Shown: in pieces, positions 31,844-34,902 of the stretch
How positions within the stretch are numbered: position 1 is the stretch's first letter
Layout of the letters: each line of letters opens with the position of its first letter
Assembly (NCBI RefSeq): GCF_018006725.1
Contig: NZ_JAGMXV010000022.1
Span: 1 to 34,902 of the forward strand
Direction: 5' to 3'
Length of the DNA: 34,902 nt
DNA from: Rhizorhabdus sp.
GTDB lineage: Bacteria > Pseudomonadota > Alphaproteobacteria > Sphingomonadales > Sphingomonadaceae
The notes under the pieces: model-generated
What the model saw: only the letters and a program-made list of their open reading frames with translations
The model's database searches: none
Told to the model about the DNA's origin: nothing
Position numbers and translations under genes: made by a program

Positions 31844-34470
31844 ACCGCATCGTCGCCTATGTCCGCACGCGCCGGGCGCTCTTTTCCGCGCTGCTCGTCA
31901 TCGCCCTCGTCGGGCTGGGCTTTCTGGCCCTCCACGATCTGACCCGCGAGATCGGCCTGCGCGACGTCAAGAGCGCCTATCATCTGATCGACCAGCGCCA
32001 GATCGCTGCAGCGCTGGCACTGACCGCTGCAAGCTATCTCGCGCTCACCCTCTACGATGTGCTGGCGCTTCGGACGATCGGGCGTCGGCTGCCCTGGCGA
32101 ACGGCGGCGCTCGCCTCCTTCACCAGCTACACGATCAGCCACAATCTGGGGCTGGGCCTTATCACCGGCGGCTCGGCACGCTTCCGCATCTACACGCGGG
32201 CCGGCCTCTCGCCCGGCGACGTGGTCCGCGTGGTGGCCATCGCTTCGGGCACCTTCTGGCTGGGCGTCTTCGCCGTCACCGGAACGGCGCTCCTGTTCGG
32301 CGGTGCGAGCGAGGCGACCGCGATGCTGGGCCTGCCCGGCGGCAGCGGCCATATGGTCGGCGCGGCGGTGACGGCGGCGATCGCCGGCCTGTTCCTGGTC
32401 CGCATCCTGGGTCCGCGCACGATCCGCCTGTTCGGCTGGACAGTCCCGCTGCCCTCCCCAGCGCTGCTCGCCGGCCAATTGATCGTCGCGGCGGTCGACC
32501 TCGCCACGGCGGCGGCGGCGTTGTTCGTGCTGGTGCCTTCGGCCGCCCCCGCGATGATGCCGGCCTTCTTCGTCGCCTATGCGCTGGCGATGATCGCGGC
32601 GCTGATCACCCATGTTCCCGGCGGCCTCGGCATCTTCGAGGCGGTGATCCTGGCGACGGTGCCCGTCGACAAGGCCGGCCTGGCTGCTGCGCTGATTGCC
32701 TACCGGCTGGTCTATTATATCCTGCCGCTCGCCCTCGGCGTGTTGTTGCTGACCCTGCAGGAAGGGCGCGATCGTCGGCTGGGCCGGCTGCTGTCGCAGG
32801 CGCAGAAGATGGCCAGCGGCGTCGCTCCCATGCTGATGGGCGTTTCGAGCTTCCTTGGCGGCACATTGCTGCTGCTGTCGGGATCCACCCCTGCGGTGCC
32901 CGGACGCCTCCACGATCTGCACGCGGTGGTGCCGCTGCCGTTCATAGAGGCGTCGCACTTCGCCGCGAGCCTGTCGGGTACGGGCCTGCTGCTGCTGGCG
33001 CCTGCGCTTTACCGGAGACTGGACGGTGCCTTCGTCGCCGCGCGCGCGCTCCTGCTCGCTGGAGCGGTCTTCTCGCTGACCAAGGGCATCGATTATGAAG
33101 AGGCGCTCGTCTGCCTCGCCATCGCCGGACTGCTGCAGTGGACCCGTCCGGCCTTCTACCGCTCGACCACGCTGGTGTCGGGAATCTTCACCCCCGCCTG
33201 GATCGCAAGCGTCGGCGCGGTCGGCGCCCTTACCCTGTGGGTCGGCCTGTTCTCTTACAAGCATGTTCCCTATGAAAACGGCCTTTGGTGGGATTTTGCC
33301 CTGCATGGCGACGCCTCGCGCTATCTGCGGGCCAGTCTGGGCACGACGATGCTGCTCGCCGCCGTCGCCTTCTGGCGCCTGTTCGCACCGGCCTCACCCC
33401 GCGGCGCCCTCCCCGGTCTGCCCGATGCGATGCCCGCGATCCTGGCGGAAGCCGATCGGACAGACGCCATGCTCGCCCTGACCGGCGACAAGCGCTTCCT
33501 CTTCTCGTCCGATGGCGACGCGATGCTGATGTACCAGATCCGCGGCGCCAGCTGGATCTTGATGGGAGACCCGGTCGGCCCGCGCCACGCCTGGACCGAA
33601 CTGCTCTGGCAGATCCGTTCGATGGCGCATGCCGCGCAGGGCCGCCTGATGCTCTACCAGATCAGCAGCGACATGCTCGAACTGGCGATCGCGCTCGGGC
33701 TCCAGATCGTCAAATATGGCGAGGAGGCGATCGTCGACGTGCCGCCTTTCTCGCTGGAAGGATCGCGCATGCGGTCGATCCGGCAAACGGTCCGCCGCGC
33801 CGAGCGCGAAGGGGCGCGCTTCGAAGTCGTACCGGCCGACGAGGTCGCCGCGCTTCTGCCCGAGCTGTCGCGGATCTCGGACGCCTGGCTCGAAAGCAAG
33901 GGACAGCGCGAAAAGGGCTTCAGCCTCGGCCGCTTCGACGCCGACTATCTCGCCCGGTTCGACTGCGCGCTGGTCCGCGTGGAGGACAGGATCGTGGCGT
34001 TCGCCAATATCTGGCGCACAGACAATCGCCGGGAATTGTCGGTCGATCTCATGCGCCACGGCGACGACGCACCCACGGGCACGATGGACTTCCTGTTCGC
34101 GCAGCTCATGCGCTGGGGTCAGGAGCAAGGCTATGCCCGTTTCTCGCTGGGCCTCGCGCCCCTGTCGGGCATCGATTCCCATCGCCTGTCGCCGCTCTGG
34201 GCCAAGGCGGCGGCGGTCATCTTCCGGCATGGCGAGCGGCTGTACGGCTTCCGGGGCCTGCGGGCCTATAAGGAGAAGTTCGCGCCCCGTTGGGAGCCCC
34301 GCTATATCGCGGCGCCCGGCGGTGCCGGACTCATCCTGGCGATGCGCGACCTCAACCGCCTGATCGGCAGCCCGATGCCGAGCCCTGTCCAGCCCCGCTA
34401 CGCCTCGACGCCCCGCACAACGGACGACGCGTCCGTCGCTCCTCTGACCATGCTTGTCCCGGCGGAGTGA
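31840..34470 (+). CDS. mprF: Bifunctional phosphatidylglycerol aminoacyltransferase/flippase (MprF)
   Basis: Transfers lysine (or alanine) from charged tRNA to phosphatidylglycerol and flips the product to the outer leaflet, lowering the negative charge of the membrane. The 876-residue size is normal. The N-terminal flippase part (about 1-510) has some 13-14 membrane helices and SYTISHNLGLGLITGGSARF, THVPGGLGIFEAVIL and YRLVYYILPL. The C-terminal cytoplasmic DUF2156 synthase domain (about 525-830) has DGDAMLMYQIRGASWILMGDP, the KYGEEAIVD segment, MRSIRQTVRRAEREG, FSLGRFDADYLARFDCALV and YGFRGLRAYKEKFAPRWEPRY. It starts within the DUF2147 stop. Lysine versus alanine cannot be settled by reading; the neighbouring AcvB favours lysine. 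Confidence 0.95.
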   Translation: MNRIVAYVRTRRALFSALLVIALVGLGFLALHDLTREIGLRDVKSAYHLIDQRQIAAALALTAASYLALTLYDVLALRTIGRRLPWRTAALASFTSYTISHNLGLGLITGGSARFRIYTRAGLSPGDVVRVVAIASGTFWLGVFAVTGTALLFGGASEATAMLGLPGGSGHMVGAAVTAAIAGLFLVRILGPRTIRLFGWTVPLPSPALLAGQLIVAAVDLATAAAALFVLVPSAAPAMMPAFFVAYALAMIAALITHVPGGLGIFEAVILATVPVDKAGLAAALIAYRLVYYILPLALGVLLLTLQEGRDRRLGRLLSQAQKMASGVAPMLMGVSSFLGGTLLLLSGSTPAVPGRLHDLHAVVPLPFIEASHFAASLSGTGLLLLAPALYRRLDGAFVAARALLLAGAVFSLTKGIDYEEALVCLAIAGLLQWTRPAFYRSTTLVSGIFTPAWIASVGAVGALTLWVGLFSYKHVPYENGLWWDFALHGDASRYLRASLGTTMLLAAVAFWRLFAPASPRGALPGLPDAMPAILAEADRTDAMLALTGDKRFLFSSDGDAMLMYQIRGASWILMGDPVGPRHAWTELLWQIRSMAHAAQGRLMLYQISSDMLELAIALGLQIVKYGEEAIVDVPPFSLEGSRMRSIRQTVRRAEREGARFEVVPADEVAALLPELSRISDAWLESKGQREKGFSLGRFDADYLARFDCALVRVEDRIVAFANIWRTDNRRELSVDLMRHGDDAPTGTMDFLFAQLMRWGQEQGYARFSLGLAPLSGIDSHRLSPLWAKAAAVIFRHGERLYGFRGLRAYKEKFAPRWEPRYIAAPGGAGLILAMRDLNRLIGSPMPSPVQPRYASTPRTTDDASVAPLTMLVPAE

Positions 34471-34558
34471 GACCATGGCCAAGATGAACGGAATTTCACG
34501 CACGGGTCACCCCGACACAAGGCCGACAGCGCCATTCAACGGGGAACAGGAGGACCCC

Positions 34559-34786
34559 ATGACCGTCGAAGCTCTTATCGAAACCAAGCCCCGCCGCGTT
34601 CGCCCGTCGAAGCGACGGACGATCGGCGCGATCACCCGTGCCTGCCGCGAGGGCCAGCATGTGCCCGAAGCCAGCTTCACCGTCGACGAACAGGGCATGC
34701 AGCACAGCCGGTGCCGCCATTGCGGCTGCTCGCTGGCGCGCGTGCCGGTGCTGCGCCGCTGGTTCCGGACGGGGCCGATGGGCTGA
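34559..34786 (+). CDS. Small basic protein with CxxC pair
   Basis: A 75-residue, Arg-rich protein, not recognised. The N-terminal half is basic (ETKPRRVRPSKRRTIGAI); the C-terminal half has SFTVDEQGMQHSRCRHCGCSL and ends VLRRWFRTGPMG. Cysteines in CRHCGC with a nearby His could bind zinc as half a ribbon. ATG 34559 is chosen because a perfect AGGAGG lies just upstream; an in-frame extension to 34454 overlaps mprF. The 88 bases after mprF contain no hairpin, so read-through from mprF is possible. Confidence 0.75.
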   Translation: MTVEALIETKPRRVRPSKRRTIGAITRACREGQHVPEASFTVDEQGMQHSRCRHCGCSLARVPVLRRWFRTGPMG

Positions 34787-34790
34787 CCTG

Positions 34791-34902
34791 TCAGCCCGGC
34801 AGCGACAACGGGATGCTCGCGCCGGTGATCGTGCCGGCATCCGCCGACAGCAGGAAGGCAATCGCTTTCGCAGCGTCCGCCGGGGTTACCCAGCCGGATC
34901 GG
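34791..34902 (-). CDS. Short-chain dehydrogenase/reductase, C-terminal end only
   Basis: The last 36 residues of a minus-strand gene that enters from the right edge. The sequence WVTPADAAKAIAFLLSADAG followed by TITGASIPLSLPG and a TGA stop is the typical end of classical SDR enzymes, where A.A.AFLLS..A..ITG precedes the final strand and the usual VDGG is changed to PLSL. The catalytic and NAD-binding parts are outside the window, so no substrate can be suggested. It converges with the small CxxC protein, with four bases between stops. Confidence 0.82.
   Translation of the reverse strand, partial: RSGWVTPADAAKAIAFLLSADAGTITGASIPLSLPG

Noticed and set aside
31702-33306. A 534-codon minus-strand open frame, and a plus-strand extension of mprF back to 31459
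   Set aside because: Both are mirror frames of mprF and DUF2147. The extension reads DUF2147 out of frame, and the ATGA overlap at 31840 is a natural mprF start.

Overview
The window looks like ordinary chromosome from a sphingomonad (Sphingomonadaceae, Alphaproteobacteria). The support is: high G+C; many GTG/TTG starts; a PEPxxWA-CTERM protein; a NodT-type outer-membrane lipoprotein; rpiB-glyA-nrdR-trmJ gene order; and an AcvB/VirJ plus MprF pair. The genus cannot be fixed from sequence alone. There are no tRNA or rRNA genes, insertion sequences, phage genes or CRISPR arrays, and no gene-free stretch over 300 bases.

Layout. 1-2396 (+): agmatine-to-putrescine operon (aguA, 5' truncated; DUF3147 membrane protein; aguB; ABM-fold protein), ended by a strong two-way terminator shared with a convergent dicarboxylate symporter (-). 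3887-7190: AmpG-like muropeptide permease (+), then on the minus strand the methylation-repair protein Ada with an Ada-box-like site, a small unknown protein and a lipoprotein. 7398-10356 (+): tightly coupled rpiB-glyA-nrdR-trmJ. 10510-12289 (+): a secreted PEP-CTERM protein behind an AT-rich, repeat-bearing promoter region, then a fatty acid hydroxylase/sterol desaturase family protein. 12292-12618 (-): chorismate mutase. 12722-16259 (+): GT22 (GPI-mannosyltransferase-like) membrane enzyme, rpsD with its terminator, and an acyltransferase-3 enzyme. 16267-21113: TetR regulator (-) divergent from a tripartite EmrAB-type pump operon (+), with two matching 17-bp operators 63 bp apart. 21180-23568 (+): FAD-linked D-lactate dehydrogenase and an HSL-family esterase. 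23590-25042: group II truncated haemoglobin (-) under an FNR/FixK-like box, a small secreted protein and a compositionally unusual small membrane protein.

25155-34470 is the most interesting block. A seven-gene minus-strand run (DUF1003, one-PDZ membrane protein, OmpR-type response regulator, histidine kinase, AcvB, a stand-alone VirJ-like hydrolase, MipA/OmpV outer-membrane protein) diverges from DUF2147-mprF. MprF makes and flips aminoacyl-phosphatidylglycerol; AcvB-type enzymes hydrolyse lysyl-phosphatidylglycerol. The locus therefore appears to hold synthesis, turnover and a dedicated two-component system for membrane charge control side by side. The window ends with a small zinc-ribbon-like protein (+) and the 3' end of a short-chain dehydrogenase (-).
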